From contig NZ_PPFX01000019.1 in NCBI RefSeq assembly GCF_002898515.1, forward strand, positions 1-64,000: a stretch of DNA of 64,000 nt, in the 5' to 3' direction. The position numbers and the translations under genes were made by a program. This DNA is from Geothermobacter hydrogeniphilus (GTDB lineage: Bacteria; Desulfobacterota; Desulfuromonadia; Desulfuromonadales; Geothermobacteraceae). How positions within the stretch are numbered: position 1 is the stretch's first letter; every line of letters starts with the position of its first letter. This document shows positions 43,088-52,727 of this stretch, piece after piece. A model generated the notes under the pieces. That model saw nothing but the letters and a program-made list of their open reading frames with translations, was not told where the DNA came from and did no database searches.

Positions 43088-44806
43088 ATGAGTCTAGTCG
43101 GTAACCTCGAAGACCTCGGCCTGGGGGATATCCTCCAGATCGTCAGCCTCAGTCGCAAGTCCGGCGTACTGACCCTGAGCAGTCGCGGCCGCGAAGGGAA
43201 GGTCATTTTCTATAATGGCCAGGTTATTCGCGCCACATCCAGTGTTTATCGCGAGAATCTCGGCCATCTGCTGTTGCGCAAGGAGTTGGTGGACCTCGAT
43301 ACCCTGCGTCGGGCGCTTGAACTGCAGGCCGGCTCGACGGAGCGGGAACGGCTCGGCACCATTCTCTCGGAACAGTTCGGGATTTCCCGTGATGCCATCG
43401 AAGAGGTGGTCAAGGAGCAGGTGGAGAAGATCGTTTACAGCTTCTTTGCCTGGACCGAGGGAGCCTTTTCCTTCGAACTCGGAGAGCAGGAAGATCCCGC
43501 CCAGGTCCATGTCAATCCCCTGCAATTCATGCTCGACCAGGGGCTCAACCCCCAATGGCTGGCCATGGAGGGCAGTCGCATCATCGATGAAAAAAGACAT
43601 CGTGGCGAAGATCCCGAAGAGACGCCGATTGAGCCGGTCACAGATCTTGAGGAACTGCTCGGCGATCTGGTCGCTGTCAACGAGGAGGCGGGGGGTGCCG
43701 AAAGTGAACTGCCGCTTGACGAAGGAGATCTGCTTCTTGCCCCGACGGGTGATGAAAAACAACCGATTCTGCTGGTCGATGACGACGAGTTGACCCGCGA
43801 TCTGCTCGCCGAGGCACTGGCGGAACGGGGGCGCAATGTGCGCTCCTTCGCCGATGGCCGCGCCTTTCTCAAGGCACTGGAAGAGGTTGCCGGCAAGGGC
43901 GGTCGACCGGTTCTGGTTGTGGATCTGATCATGCCGCGCATGGATGGCAGCGGCATCCTCGGCGGACTGGAGCTGGCCGACCGGATTGCCGATATCTGTC
44001 CTGAAGCGAAGGCCTACGTGCTTACCGATCATCCCAATCAGGATGCCGAGAAAAAATTGCGTGAAAAAGGTTTCCCGGCGGTTCTCGCGAAACCGAAAAA
44101 AGATGCTCTTCGTTCGGGTGACGGGACGCGGGAACTGCAGATCCTGGCTGACCGAATCATCGCCGGTGACGGAGCCGGAGAATCCGTCGTCGAGAGGCCG
44201 CCATCCGGAGACTATCACAATATCGGAAGGGAACTGATCGCCGAGTTGGGGGATGATGCGGGACTCAGCTCTTCCAAGGGGCCCGAGTCGCCCGGACTCC
44301 ACCTGCTCAAGGGCATGTTGCAGGAACTCAACAACCCGTCCCTTGGCGGCGGCATCATCCTGCTGGTGCTGCGGTTTGCCAGCGAGTTGATGAACCGGGC
44401 CGTTATTTTCCTGGTCAAGGACGATATTGTCGTCGGGTTGGGCCAGTTCGGCATCGAACTCAAGAGTTCCTCCGCGGACCTGAATGTTCGTCGCATTGCC
44501 ATTCCCCGTCAGGAGTCGTCGGTTCTGGCGTCGGCCCTGAAAATGATGACGCCGCTCAAGGCCGAGCCTGGCGAGACCGAGTGGGATCGTTACCTGCAGG
44601 AACAGCTGGGCGGTGGTCGCCCCGCGGAGATTTTCCTTGGGCCGATCCTCAGTGAAGGCAAGGTGGTGGCCCTGCTTTATGGCGACAACCTTCCGGAAAA
44701 GACACCCATCGGTGATACTGAATCGCTGGAAATCTTTCTTTCCCAGGCCGGTTTGGCGATGGAGAAGGCGCTGCTTGAACGACGTTTGAAACTGCAGGAT
44801 GTATGA
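43088..44806 (+). CDS. PATAN (DUF4388)/receiver/GAF-like signalling protein
   Basis: A 572-residue protein. Residues 1-~165 are a PATAN/DUF4388 domain (SLVGNLEDLGLGDILQIVSL, then KSGVLTLSSRGREGKVIFYN). Residues ~228-350 are a receiver (PILLVDDDELTRDLLAEAL; Asp in VLVVDLIMPRMDG). The C-terminal ~170 residues look GAF-like (RAVIFLVKDDIVVGLGQFG ... LSEGKVVALLYGDN). It resembles PatA-type regulators of Geobacter and cyanobacteria. It is the first gene of the chemosensory cluster, 54 bp before cheY. Confidence 0.82.
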   Translation: MSLVGNLEDLGLGDILQIVSLSRKSGVLTLSSRGREGKVIFYNGQVIRATSSVYRENLGHLLLRKELVDLDTLRRALELQAGSTERERLGTILSEQFGISRDAIEEVVKEQVEKIVYSFFAWTEGAFSFELGEQEDPAQVHVNPLQFMLDQGLNPQWLAMEGSRIIDEKRHRGEDPEETPIEPVTDLEELLGDLVAVNEEAGGAESELPLDEGDLLLAPTGDEKQPILLVDDDELTRDLLAEALAERGRNVRSFADGRAFLKALEEVAGKGGRPVLVVDLIMPRMDGSGILGGLELADRIADICPEAKAYVLTDHPNQDAEKKLREKGFPAVLAKPKKDALRSGDGTRELQILADRIIAGDGAGESVVERPPSGDYHNIGRELIAELGDDAGLSSSKGPESPGLHLLKGMLQELNNPSLGGGIILLVLRFASELMNRAVIFLVKDDIVVGLGQFGIELKSSSADLNVRRIAIPRQESSVLASALKMMTPLKAEPGETEWDRYLQEQLGGGRPAEIFLGPILSEGKVVALLYGDNLPEKTPIGDTESLEIFLSQAGLAMEKALLERRLKLQDV

Positions 44807-44860
44807 ATGATGAAGTTGGCGTTGCTTGTTCCGCACCGGTGCTGATCGAGAGAGGATGCT

Positions 44861-45238
44861 GTGGCTGCCAAAATCCTGATTGCCGAAGATTCGCCGACCA
44901 TGCGCTCGCTGATCGTTTCGACCATTGCCGCCCTCGGTGACTATGAAATCGTTGAAGCGGCCAACGGCTTTGAGGCCCTGCGGATTCTTCCTCGGGAAAA
45001 AGTCGACCTGGTCATAACCGATATCAATATGCCGGATATCAACGGCCTCGAACTGGTCAGCTTTGTCAAGAACAACCCCAATTACCAGAACACTCCGCTG
45101 TTTATTATCAGCACTGAAAGTAGTGAGCGTGACCGTGAAAAAGGCATGACTCTCGGTGCGGATGCCTACCTGGTCAAACCCTTCTCCCCGGAAGAATTGC
45201 AGTCCCTGATCCGGCAGTATCTCCCGCAGGAGGTCTGA
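44861..45238 (+). CDS. CheY-like single-domain response regulator
   Basis: A 125-residue receiver. AEDSPTMRSLIVSTI holds the acidic pair, phospho-Asp is Asp54 in VITDINMPDINGLEL, and Lys is in YLVKPFSPEEL. It is closely similar to the CheY at 55592 (both SPTMR-LIV). GTG start at 44861. Its stop lies one base before the cheA start. Confidence 0.92.
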   Translation: MAAKILIAEDSPTMRSLIVSTIAALGDYEIVEAANGFEALRILPREKVDLVITDINMPDINGLELVSFVKNNPNYQNTPLFIISTESSERDREKGMTLGADAYLVKPFSPEELQSLIRQYLPQEV

Positions 45239-45239
45239 G

Positions 45240-47315
45240 GTGGGCGATAATCCCTCATCCCGGGCGATCCACGAGTTCCTCGCCGAGGCCGAAGAGATTA
45301 TTGAAAATCTCAATCGCGGGCTGGTTTCCATGGGAGAGCAGGTGGAGTCCGGAGACATCGATCCGGATACGGTCAATGCCATTTTCCGTGAGGCCCATTC
45401 CATCAAGGGGCTTTCCGGGATGTTCGGCTTTGATGACATCTCCCGGCTGTCCCACCAGATGGAAAACCTGCTCGACAGCTTGCGCCTCGGCAAGCTGTCA
45501 CTCTCCCGGCAGATGCTCGAGGTCCTGTTCCAGGGAGTTGAAACCCTCGCCCGGCTGGTTTCCGGCAAGGCGGACGATGACGCCTTCCAGCTCGATCTCG
45601 GTCCGGTCATGGCTCTTATCGAGAGCCTCCTTGAAGGAGACCATGATAATGCGACCGATCTGCTGGACGGCATCGATCTCGATTCCTCGCTGCTCAATGT
45701 CCTGACGGAATACGAGGAACATCGTCTGCGTGAGAATCTTTCGCGGGGACGCCGCCTGCTGCTGGTCAAAGCCAACTTCAGCCTGGCCAGTTTTGACCAG
45801 GAACTCGCCGAGTTGACAGACGCGCTCAAGAAAACCGGTGAGCTTATCAGTACCCTGCCGAGTCCCGGAGATGCCGATGATCGAATCGGCTTTCAGCTGC
45901 TGGTCGGTACCGACCAGGAATTGTCCGAGGTCTCAGCGGCCATCGATCGTGATTCGGTCAAGTTTGAAGAGGTCTGTCGCAAACCGCCGTCTTCAGGCGG
46001 CCATCCGGCGATATCGAATCAAACTGTCACCAATGCGGAGGTGGAGGATGCCGCGACCGGGATCGAGTTGACCGATCCCGCCGCCGGCGCCGATGAACAG
46101 GCCGCGTCGCTGCGGTCTTTCAGTCGTACGGTACGGGTCGATATCGAAAAACTCGACAACCTGATGAATATTGTCGGCGAATTGGTTCTCTCCAAAGGGG
46201 CCATCCAGCGCATTGCCGAAGAAATCAAGGGCAAGGTCAGCAATGACCTGGCTGCCGATCTGCACAAGGCGACGCGCGGTCTTGAACGCCGTCTTGATGA
46301 ACTTCAGGCCGGGGTCATGGAGGTGCGGATGGTGCCGGTTTCGCAGCTCTTCGACAAGATGACCAGGATTGTCCGTCGGGTCGCCAATGAACACGGCAAG
46401 AGTGTTTCTCTCGATATCCGCGGGGCCGAAACGGAGCTGGACAAGTTGATTGTCGAGGATCTGACCGATCCCTTGATGCATATCATCCGCAATGCCATTG
46501 ACCACGGTATCGAGACCCCTGAAGTTCGCAAGGCCGCAGGAAAAGAGGAACGAGCCAGGATCTCTCTCCATGCGTCGCAGAAAGGGAACCATGTTGTCAT
46601 CGAAGTTCAGGATGACGGCCAGGGGATCGATCCGCAGCGGGTGAGACAAAAGGCGATCGAAAAAGGACTGATTTCGAGCGAGGTGGTGCTGACCCGCGAG
46701 GAAGTTTATGACCTGCTTTTCATGCCCGGGTTCTCCACCCGCGATGAAGTCAGCGATCTTTCCGGACGCGGCGTCGGCATGGATGTGGTGAAAAACAATA
46801 TTGCCGCTCTCTCCGGCATGATCGAGATCGACAGCGAGCCGGGGCAGGGGACCACCATGACCATCACCCTGCCGATCACGTTGGCCATCATCAAGGCGCT
46901 GATTGTGCGGGCCAGCGGTCAGACCTACGCGGTCCCGATTAACTCGGTTCTCGAGACTCTGATGCTTGATCCCACGGTGATCGAGACCATTGAGCGACGG
47001 GAAGTGATCGAATTGCGCAACAGCACTCTTCCGTTGCTGCGGTTGAGTGAAGCCTTTGATCTTCCTTTGAACGAACATCATGGAGAGAAGCTCTTTGTCG
47101 CCGTGGTCGGCCTGGCTGAAAAACGGTTGGGGATCGTCGTCGATGAGCTGCTCGGGCAGCAGGATGTGGTCATCAAGTCCCTGGGGCGCACGCTTTCTTT
47201 TGTCAAGGGGATTGCCGGAGCCGCTGATCTCGGCAGCCAGCGGACGATTCTGGTGCTTGATGTCGGCGGCCTGATGAGTGAGGCCCTGCGCACTGAGGTT
47301 GGTGCCCATGTATAA
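45240..47315 (+). CDS. cheA: Chemotaxis histidine kinase CheA
   Basis: A 691-residue kinase. P1 HPt with phospho-His53 (FREAHSIKGLSGMFG), a divergent P2-like stretch (~170-260), dimerisation helix pair (VRVDIEKLDNLMNIVGELVL), HATPase (HIIRNAIDHGIETPEVR; GRGVGMDVVKNNI), and a CheW-like P5 domain (~555-690, ending LDVGGLMSEALR). It phosphorylates the CheY and CheB receivers of the operon. GTG start one base after cheY. Its end overlaps the ATPase gene by 8 bp. Confidence 0.95.
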   Translation: MGDNPSSRAIHEFLAEAEEIIENLNRGLVSMGEQVESGDIDPDTVNAIFREAHSIKGLSGMFGFDDISRLSHQMENLLDSLRLGKLSLSRQMLEVLFQGVETLARLVSGKADDDAFQLDLGPVMALIESLLEGDHDNATDLLDGIDLDSSLLNVLTEYEEHRLRENLSRGRRLLLVKANFSLASFDQELAELTDALKKTGELISTLPSPGDADDRIGFQLLVGTDQELSEVSAAIDRDSVKFEEVCRKPPSSGGHPAISNQTVTNAEVEDAATGIELTDPAAGADEQAASLRSFSRTVRVDIEKLDNLMNIVGELVLSKGAIQRIAEEIKGKVSNDLAADLHKATRGLERRLDELQAGVMEVRMVPVSQLFDKMTRIVRRVANEHGKSVSLDIRGAETELDKLIVEDLTDPLMHIIRNAIDHGIETPEVRKAAGKEERARISLHASQKGNHVVIEVQDDGQGIDPQRVRQKAIEKGLISSEVVLTREEVYDLLFMPGFSTRDEVSDLSGRGVGMDVVKNNIAALSGMIEIDSEPGQGTTMTITLPITLAIIKALIVRASGQTYAVPINSVLETLMLDPTVIETIERREVIELRNSTLPLLRLSEAFDLPLNEHHGEKLFVAVVGLAEKRLGIVVDELLGQQDVVIKSLGRTLSFVKGIAGAADLGSQRTILVLDVGGLMSEALRTEVGAHV

Positions 47316-48114
47316 GGAATTTTACGGACTTTCAGAACGGCCTTTCAGCAAAACGCCCGATCCGCGCTTCCTCTACCTCAGCCGCGGACACAAGGAAGCC
47401 CTGGCGCGGTTAGTGTACGCCGTGGAAGAGAGTGACCTGGTCCTGTTGACCGGAGAAATCGGCTGCGGCAAGACCACCCTTTCCCGGGCCCTGATTGATG
47501 AACTGGAGGAAAACCGCAAGGTGATCCTGTTTATCAATCCGCGGTTGACGCCGATGGAGTTTCTCAAAACCCTGGCTCTTCGGCTGGGGGTGAAGAAACC
47601 GTCCCGGAGCAAGTCCGATCTGCTCGATCAGATCGGTGCTGAACTCTATCGCTGCCATGAAACCGGGCAATGTCCGGTCCTGGTGATTGATGAGGCGCAG
47701 CTGGTGCCACACAAGGAAACCTTTGATGAAATCAGGCTGCTGACCAATTTCCAGCTGGATGATCAGAACCTGATCTGCGTCGTGTTGATGGGGCAGCCGG
47801 AATTGCGCAAGCGCCTGCTGCATCGCGCCTATGAACCGCTGCGCCAGCGCATCGGCATGCAGTACAATCTGCAGCCGCTCTGTCTGGAGGAAACGCGCGC
47901 CTATCTGCGGCACCGGCTTCAGGTTGCCGGTGGTGACCCGCAACTCTTCAGTGATGAGGCGGTACGGGTTGTGCAGGAATTTTCGGGTGGCGTGCCGCGA
48001 CGCATCAACCATGTCGCCGCCCTGGCTTTACTGGAGGGGTTCGGCCGTGAAGCCCCGCGAATCGACAGCGACGTAATGAATGCCGTGATGGACGAGTTGG
48101 CGATGGCCATTTAG
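47308..48114 (+). CDS. ExeA/GspA-like AAA ATPase
   Basis: A 268-residue protein. MYKEFYGLSERPFSKTPDPR is the ExeA-family opening. Walker A is LTGEIGCGKTTLSRAL, Walker B VLVIDEAQLVP, sensor VVLMGQPELRKRL, and arginine region FSGGVPRRINHVAALAL. It lacks the peptidoglycan-binding half and membrane helix of secretion-type ExeA. Its place between cheA and cheW suggests a cytoplasmic role in the array, which is inference. Confidence 0.87.
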   Translation: MYKEFYGLSERPFSKTPDPRFLYLSRGHKEALARLVYAVEESDLVLLTGEIGCGKTTLSRALIDELEENRKVILFINPRLTPMEFLKTLALRLGVKKPSRSKSDLLDQIGAELYRCHETGQCPVLVIDEAQLVPHKETFDEIRLLTNFQLDDQNLICVVLMGQPELRKRLLHRAYEPLRQRIGMQYNLQPLCLEETRAYLRHRLQVAGGDPQLFSDEAVRVVQEFSGGVPRRINHVAALALLEGFGREAPRIDSDVMNAVMDELAMAI

Positions 48115-48153
48115 CTGTCCGTGCCATGCGGGCAGGGTTGAAAGACTGTTTCT

Positions 48154-48929
48154 ATGGACCTGGTGGAAATTCGCAGGAAAGCCGGACGCAAAAAGCAGGG
48201 TCGCAAAGATCCGCGACCGGAGCCGTCGACCGCAACGAAGGTTGAAGAATCGGCCCCGGAACCGAAGATCGATGCCGAGGCCGTTATGGAGCCGATCACC
48301 ACCTCTTCCGCGCCTGCGGCCGACGACCTCGAACACGCGCTGGAGACGCGGCCGGGGGAGGATGCCCTGGAACAACTTTTCACGGCCCAGCAGGATCTCG
48401 CGCTGGCGACCGAAGAGAGTTACCTGCAGGCATTCCGGGGGGGGGCAACGAAACGCGGCTCGATCTGCAGCGATGGCTGGCATTTTCCCTCGGCAACGAA
48501 CGTTACGCGGTCAATATCGAGTTCGTCAACGAGATCATCAAGCCGCGAGAGGTGACGGAAATTCCCAGGGTGCCGGATTTCCTGCTGGGAATCATCTCGT
48601 TGCGGGGTATCATCGTGCCGGTTGTGGATCTGCGGCGTCGGCTGAATCTGGGTGTCGTTGTTGCTGACGATCGGGCCCGGATCCTGGTATGTGAAGAAAA
48701 AGATCGCATTGTCGGCCTGCTGGTTGACAATATTACACAGGTGATTCATCTCGGTGCAGATGAGATTGAACCACCGCCCGCCATTCTCACCGGGCTGAAT
48801 CGGGAATTGGTGGAGGGGGTCGGCCGTATCAAGGGACAGATGGTGATTTTGCTTGACCTGCCGCAGGTCCTGGATATGGAAATGCACGGAACCGAAGAAA
48901 GGAGCGGGGCGTGGGAAAGAAAATACTGA
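48154..48929 (+). pseudogene. cheW: CheW-domain coupling protein, frameshifted at a G9 tract
   Basis: The start frame (48154) encodes a charged, Glu/Ala-rich N-terminal extension of ~95 residues. It then breaks at nine consecutive G (48437-48445). After the tract the CheW core continues in another frame: RWLAFSLGNERYAVNIEFVN, EIPRVPDFLLGIISLRG and IVPVVDLRRRLN, to 48929. A tenth G, or loss of two, restores one frame of ~258 codons. The cause may be sequencing error, slippage or phase variation. The C-terminal frame alone begins inside the CheW fold and cannot be a whole protein. Confidence 0.85.
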
Positions 48930-49279
48930 TTGTTGAGGATGAGGAAAGCTTGCTTAAGCTGGAGAGTATCCTGCTGACATCCAAGGGATTCGAGGTGCGG
49001 GGTGTGGCCAATGGTACCGAGGCCCTGGAGGCGATTGCGGAGGAACCGCCGGACCTGGTCCTGCTCGACATCATGCTGCCCGAACTGGATGGTTTCGAGG
49101 TCTGTCGCCGCATCAAGGAGCAGGAAGCGACCCGCGGCATTCCGGTCATCATGCTGACGGCCAAGAAAAGCCGCGAGGACATGTCCCGGGGAGAAGAAGT
49201 CGGCGCCGACTGGTATATCACCAAGCCGTTCAAGTCGGCCATGGTCATTGAAACCATCCAGCGATTCCTGGCCCGATGA
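48911..49279 (+). CDS. CheY-like single-domain response regulator
   Basis: A 122-residue receiver of a different subtype from the two SPTMR-type CheYs. ILIVEDEESLLKLESILLTS, Asp53 in VLLDIMLPELDGFEV, Thr in IMLTAKKSRED, Lys in YITKPFKS. The GTG start at 48911 lies within the end of the cheW reading frame. Its TGA overlaps the ATG of the next cheW. Confidence 0.92.
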   Translation: MGKKILIVEDEESLLKLESILLTSKGFEVRGVANGTEALEAIAEEPPDLVLLDIMLPELDGFEVCRRIKEQEATRGIPVIMLTAKKSREDMSRGEEVGADWYITKPFKSAMVIETIQRFLAR

Positions 49280-49806
49280 ATCCGTCTCCTATTGTCCGGA
49301 AGGATAGCCTTGAAGAGACCGCGGAGGTGCGCAGAGAACTGCAACTCGCCTGCTTTCGGGTTGGGGTGCTGCACTACGGACTCGACATTATGCGGATCCG
49401 GGAGATTATCCGGCCGCTCAAGATTACCCCGATTCCCAAGTCGCCGACTTTTGTTGAAGGAGTGATCAATCTGCGTGGTGCGGTGATTCCGATTGTTGAT
49501 CTGCGGCGGAGATTTGACCTGGACATTCCTGCCGATGATCGTCGAACGCGAATCATCATCTGCGCTCTCGGTGGGCGGGTGATCGGGCTGAAGGTTGACG
49601 AGGTCGCCGAGGTCCGGCGTTATGTTCGCCAGGACATCCAGCCGGCGCCCCATTTTATCAAGGGGCGGGATGCCGAGTTCTTTCTCGGGGTCTGCCGGAA
49701 GGACGATGATCTGGTGATGATTCTGGACCTTGACCGGGTCCTTTCTTCAGAAGAAAAGATCGACCTTGCGGACCTGCAGTCCGCTGTTACGGCAGAGAAA
49801 AACTGA
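49276..49806 (+). CDS. cheW: CheW coupling protein
   Basis: A 176-residue intact CheW domain. ACFRVGVLHYGLDIMRIREI, ITPIPKSPTFVEGVINLRGA, VIPIVDLRRRFDLD and RVIGLKVDEVAEV match the family. It couples CheA to receptors. With the broken gene at 48154 it makes the second CheW of the operon, so the array could still assemble. It starts on ATGA with the receiver gene. Confidence 0.93.
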   Translation: MNPSPIVRKDSLEETAEVRRELQLACFRVGVLHYGLDIMRIREIIRPLKITPIPKSPTFVEGVINLRGAVIPIVDLRRRFDLDIPADDRRTRIIICALGGRVIGLKVDEVAEVRRYVRQDIQPAPHFIKGRDAEFFLGVCRKDDDLVMILDLDRVLSSEEKIDLADLQSAVTAEKN

Positions 49807-49841
49807 GATCTGCCGGCAACCAGGGAGTTTGATGCTGTTCG

Positions 49842-50690
49842 ATGATTGTTGATTGTCCCGCATGTTCGGCGCGTTTCCGGTTTGCCGCGGAACGTCATGC
49901 CGGGAAACGAATCCGCCTGCGCTGTTCACGCTGCAGGGAAGTCTTTGCCGTTGAGGTTGCCGCCGCTCTCCATGTTCTGGTGGCGCATAGTGACCCGTCC
50001 CTGTGCGTCACCGTCACGGATCTTCTCTCCGAGGTTGGGATTTCCAGCGAGATCTGTCATTCCGGCAATGATGCCCTGGCCGCGATGGCCCTGCGGCCCC
50101 CCGATGTCGCCCTGGTTGATGTCGCGTTGCCCGGACTTTATGCCTTCGAGATCGTCGACAAGGTTCGGGCCCTGCCCGGTCTGGACCGGGTCAAGGTGAT
50201 CCTGCTCTCTTCGGTCTACAATAAGGCGGCCTACAAACGGAGTCCGACTTCACTCTACGGCGCCGACGACTACATCGAAAAACATCATATCCCTGATGAC
50301 CTGGTCCGAAAAGTACTGCATCTCTCCTCCGGACGGCGGCCGGAACCGCCCGGTGGGTCGGAGCCGGAGTCTCAGCAGCAGGCCTGGGACGCGGTCAATG
50401 AACGACTGCAGCAGGCCGAAAACGAAGAGGTCAGACAGACACGGGGGTTCGATCTCGGACAGGCCCGACGGCTGGCCAGGATTGTTGCTTCCGATATCGC
50501 TCTCTATCATCAGGACAAGGTGGAGGAGGGAATCCGCAGCGGTCGTTTTTTCGACCTGATGGCCACGGAAATAAGGGAAGGAGAACGGCTCTTTATCGAA
50601 CGTTTCGGTGATCGGAACGGGATCGGCAACCGGCTGTTGCGCGAGGCGTTTGAAGAATTGATCGCCAGCCGAAAGATTGGTGAACAGTAA
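49842..50690 (+). CDS. Zinc-ribbon/receiver protein of the chemosensory operon
   Basis: A 282-residue protein. Residues 1-38 are an MJ0042-type zinc finger with C5, C8, C28 and C31. Residues ~43-165 are a receiver (VLVAHSDPSLCVTVTDLLSE; Asp93 in ALVDVALPGLYAFEI; YIEKHHIPDD near the end). The C-terminal ~110 residues (FDLGQARRLARIVASDIALY ...) are helical and of unknown fold. It may report zinc or redox state, but this is not shown. The start is ATG 49842; its stop is 18 bp before the HEAT gene. Confidence 0.82.
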   Translation: MIVDCPACSARFRFAAERHAGKRIRLRCSRCREVFAVEVAAALHVLVAHSDPSLCVTVTDLLSEVGISSEICHSGNDALAAMALRPPDVALVDVALPGLYAFEIVDKVRALPGLDRVKVILLSSVYNKAAYKRSPTSLYGADDYIEKHHIPDDLVRKVLHLSSGRRPEPPGGSEPESQQQAWDAVNERLQQAENEEVRQTRGFDLGQARRLARIVASDIALYHQDKVEEGIRSGRFFDLMATEIREGERLFIERFGDRNGIGNRLLREAFEELIASRKIGEQ

Positions 50691-50708
50691 TGAGGGCAGG
50701 GGGATTTC

Positions 50709-52721
50709 ATGGCTGAAGAACAACTGCTGATTGAAATGTGTTCGGCCGCCGGTGAGGAGGAGCGCCTGCAAGGTCTCAAGGGACTCGGGCGTTATGGCAT
50801 TGAACGATTCCTGCCGCAACTCTACCGGGCGCTTGGTGATGAAAGCTGGAGGGTTCGCAAGGAGGCGACCGAACTTTTTCTCGCGCTTCCCCGCGCCGGA
50901 GAGCTCGCCGGAGATATCATCGAACTGCTGCACTCTCAGGATAATGCCGGGTTGCGCAATACCGCGGTCGATATTCTCGTCCGCCTTGGTCACTGCGCCA
51001 TCCCCCGCCTGCTTGAAGAGTTGTCCTGTCCCGATCATGACGTGCGCAAATTCATTCTCGATATTTTTGGTGCAGTGAGGGCAGAAGAGGCCATGCCGGG
51101 AATGCTTGCGGCTCTGGCCGACAGCGACTCCAACGTTCGGGCCGCCGCCGCGGAAAACCTCGGTCGCATGCAGCTCCCCGAGGCTGTTCCGGCACTGCTG
51201 GAAGCCATGGCCGATGCCGACCTGATGTTGCGTTTTACCATCCTGGAAGCTCTGGCGCAGATCGGGGGGGAAGTTTCCGTTGAGGAACTGCTACCCTACC
51301 ATGAAGAAAAACTTCTTCGCCAGGCGCTGTTTGACTGTCTCGGTCATGTCGGCAACGGTGACGCGCTGCCGGTTCTGATCGAGGGACTGACTGACAGTAT
51401 GCGCAATGTGCGCGAAGCGGCCTGCCTGGCCATACAGCGTATCGCCCTGCGCCATCCCGAAATGGTGCAGCGGGTCATGACTCGGCGACGGGAGACCGGT
51501 TTTATCGATTCGCTCGGCGAACTGCTCACCAGTCGTCGTGTCGATGTCCGACGCGGCGCGGTCCACCTGCTCGGCTGGATCGGTCATGCCGAAACTGCTG
51601 AACGGTTGCTGCCCTTGTTGCGTGACGAGGACCTTTCACGGGAAGCGGCCGCGGCTCTGATTTCCATCGGCAGCGAATCGGCCTGTTCCCTGACCGGGTT
51701 GTGGCCCGGGGCTGACGCTCAGACACGTGCCTGCCTCGCCTATATCCTCGGCGAGGCTCGCTGTTGCGACTGTGAGGATCTGCTGCTTGCGGCTCTGCAG
51801 GATCCGTTTGCCGATCTGCAGCAGGCCGCCGCCCATGCCCTGGGACTGGTTGGTGGGGAGCGGAGCCCGCGGGCTTTGGCGGAGTGCCTGTCGAAGTGTG
51901 ATCAGCAGGTGGCCGATACGCTGGTCCAGTCCCTGTCGAAGCTGGCCGCGCGCTTCCCGGAGCAGGTTCTGGCGGCCATCGGTCATCTGTTGGAAGCTGA
52001 GGCCGAAGCGGTTCGCGCCCAGGCCGTAAGCGTCCTCGGTGCCCTTGCTGACGATCGCGTTGATGCCCTTATCGGCATGGCGCTCAAGGATGTCGCCGCC
52101 GGTGTTCGCGCTGCCGCCGTCAGGGCCTGTGATGGCCGCACAGGTGAACGGCAGCGGCAGGCACTGCTGATTGCCCTGACTGACGAAGAGAGCGAAGTGC
52201 GCCGCCTGGCTGTCGAGGTGATTGGTGCCGGCGAAGGTGAAGAGGTCGTAGAGGCCCTGCAACTGGCCATGCAGGATGAGGACATGTGGGTTCGGGCCGC
52301 GGCGGTCCGCTCACTTGCCCGCCAGACCCCGGAAATCGCTGTTGTTCTGCTGGACCGGGCGTTGTCCGACAAGGTCGGGCTGGTGGTCATCGCGGCCCTG
52401 GAAGCCCTCGGGGAACTTGACCCCGACGCGGCCTGTTCACGACTGCTTGCCATCCTTGATCATCCCGATGAGGAGGTGGTCAACGCCGCCCTCAAGCAAC
52501 TGGCCTGTTCCGGCCGTTCTGACTGGGTGGCTGAACGGGGGGAAGTCCTGCTCAATCATGGTAATTGGGAAGTGCGCCTGACGGCTTCGCGGACACTGGC
52601 CGAACTGGCTCCCGAAACAGCCCTTCGGCTGATGGAAAAAAGACTCCTGGTCGAAGAAGAAGATCTGGTTCGGCAACAATTCAGTGAATTGATCGACGCG
52701 CTGCGCGCCGCGCAAGGATAG
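50709..52721 (+). CDS. HEAT-repeat protein of the chemosensory operon
   Basis: A 670-residue solenoid of about 20 HEAT repeats. Units such as LGDESWRVRKEATELFLAL, LADSDSNVRAAAAENLGRM and MQDEDMWVRAAAVRSLARQ recur every ~31 residues. There is no signal peptide, membrane helix or enzyme motif. HEAT proteins linked to che operons occur in deltaproteobacteria and are probably scaffolds. AGGGGG lies upstream of the ATG. cheR follows 6 bp later. Confidence 0.88.
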   Translation: MAEEQLLIEMCSAAGEEERLQGLKGLGRYGIERFLPQLYRALGDESWRVRKEATELFLALPRAGELAGDIIELLHSQDNAGLRNTAVDILVRLGHCAIPRLLEELSCPDHDVRKFILDIFGAVRAEEAMPGMLAALADSDSNVRAAAAENLGRMQLPEAVPALLEAMADADLMLRFTILEALAQIGGEVSVEELLPYHEEKLLRQALFDCLGHVGNGDALPVLIEGLTDSMRNVREAACLAIQRIALRHPEMVQRVMTRRRETGFIDSLGELLTSRRVDVRRGAVHLLGWIGHAETAERLLPLLRDEDLSREAAAALISIGSESACSLTGLWPGADAQTRACLAYILGEARCCDCEDLLLAALQDPFADLQQAAAHALGLVGGERSPRALAECLSKCDQQVADTLVQSLSKLAARFPEQVLAAIGHLLEAEAEAVRAQAVSVLGALADDRVDALIGMALKDVAAGVRAAAVRACDGRTGERQRQALLIALTDEESEVRRLAVEVIGAGEGEEVVEALQLAMQDEDMWVRAAAVRSLARQTPEIAVVLLDRALSDKVGLVVIAALEALGELDPDAACSRLLAILDHPDEEVVNAALKQLACSGRSDWVAERGEVLLNHGNWEVRLTASRTLAELAPETALRLMEKRLLVEEEDLVRQQFSELIDALRAAQG

Positions 52722-52727
52722 TCCCGG

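Noticed and set aside
48552-48929. Stand-alone CheW gene starting at 48552
   Set aside because: It would begin inside the CheW fold; the missing strands (WLAFSLGNERYAVNIEF) are encoded just upstream in the same frame, so this is the 3' part of one frameshifted gene.
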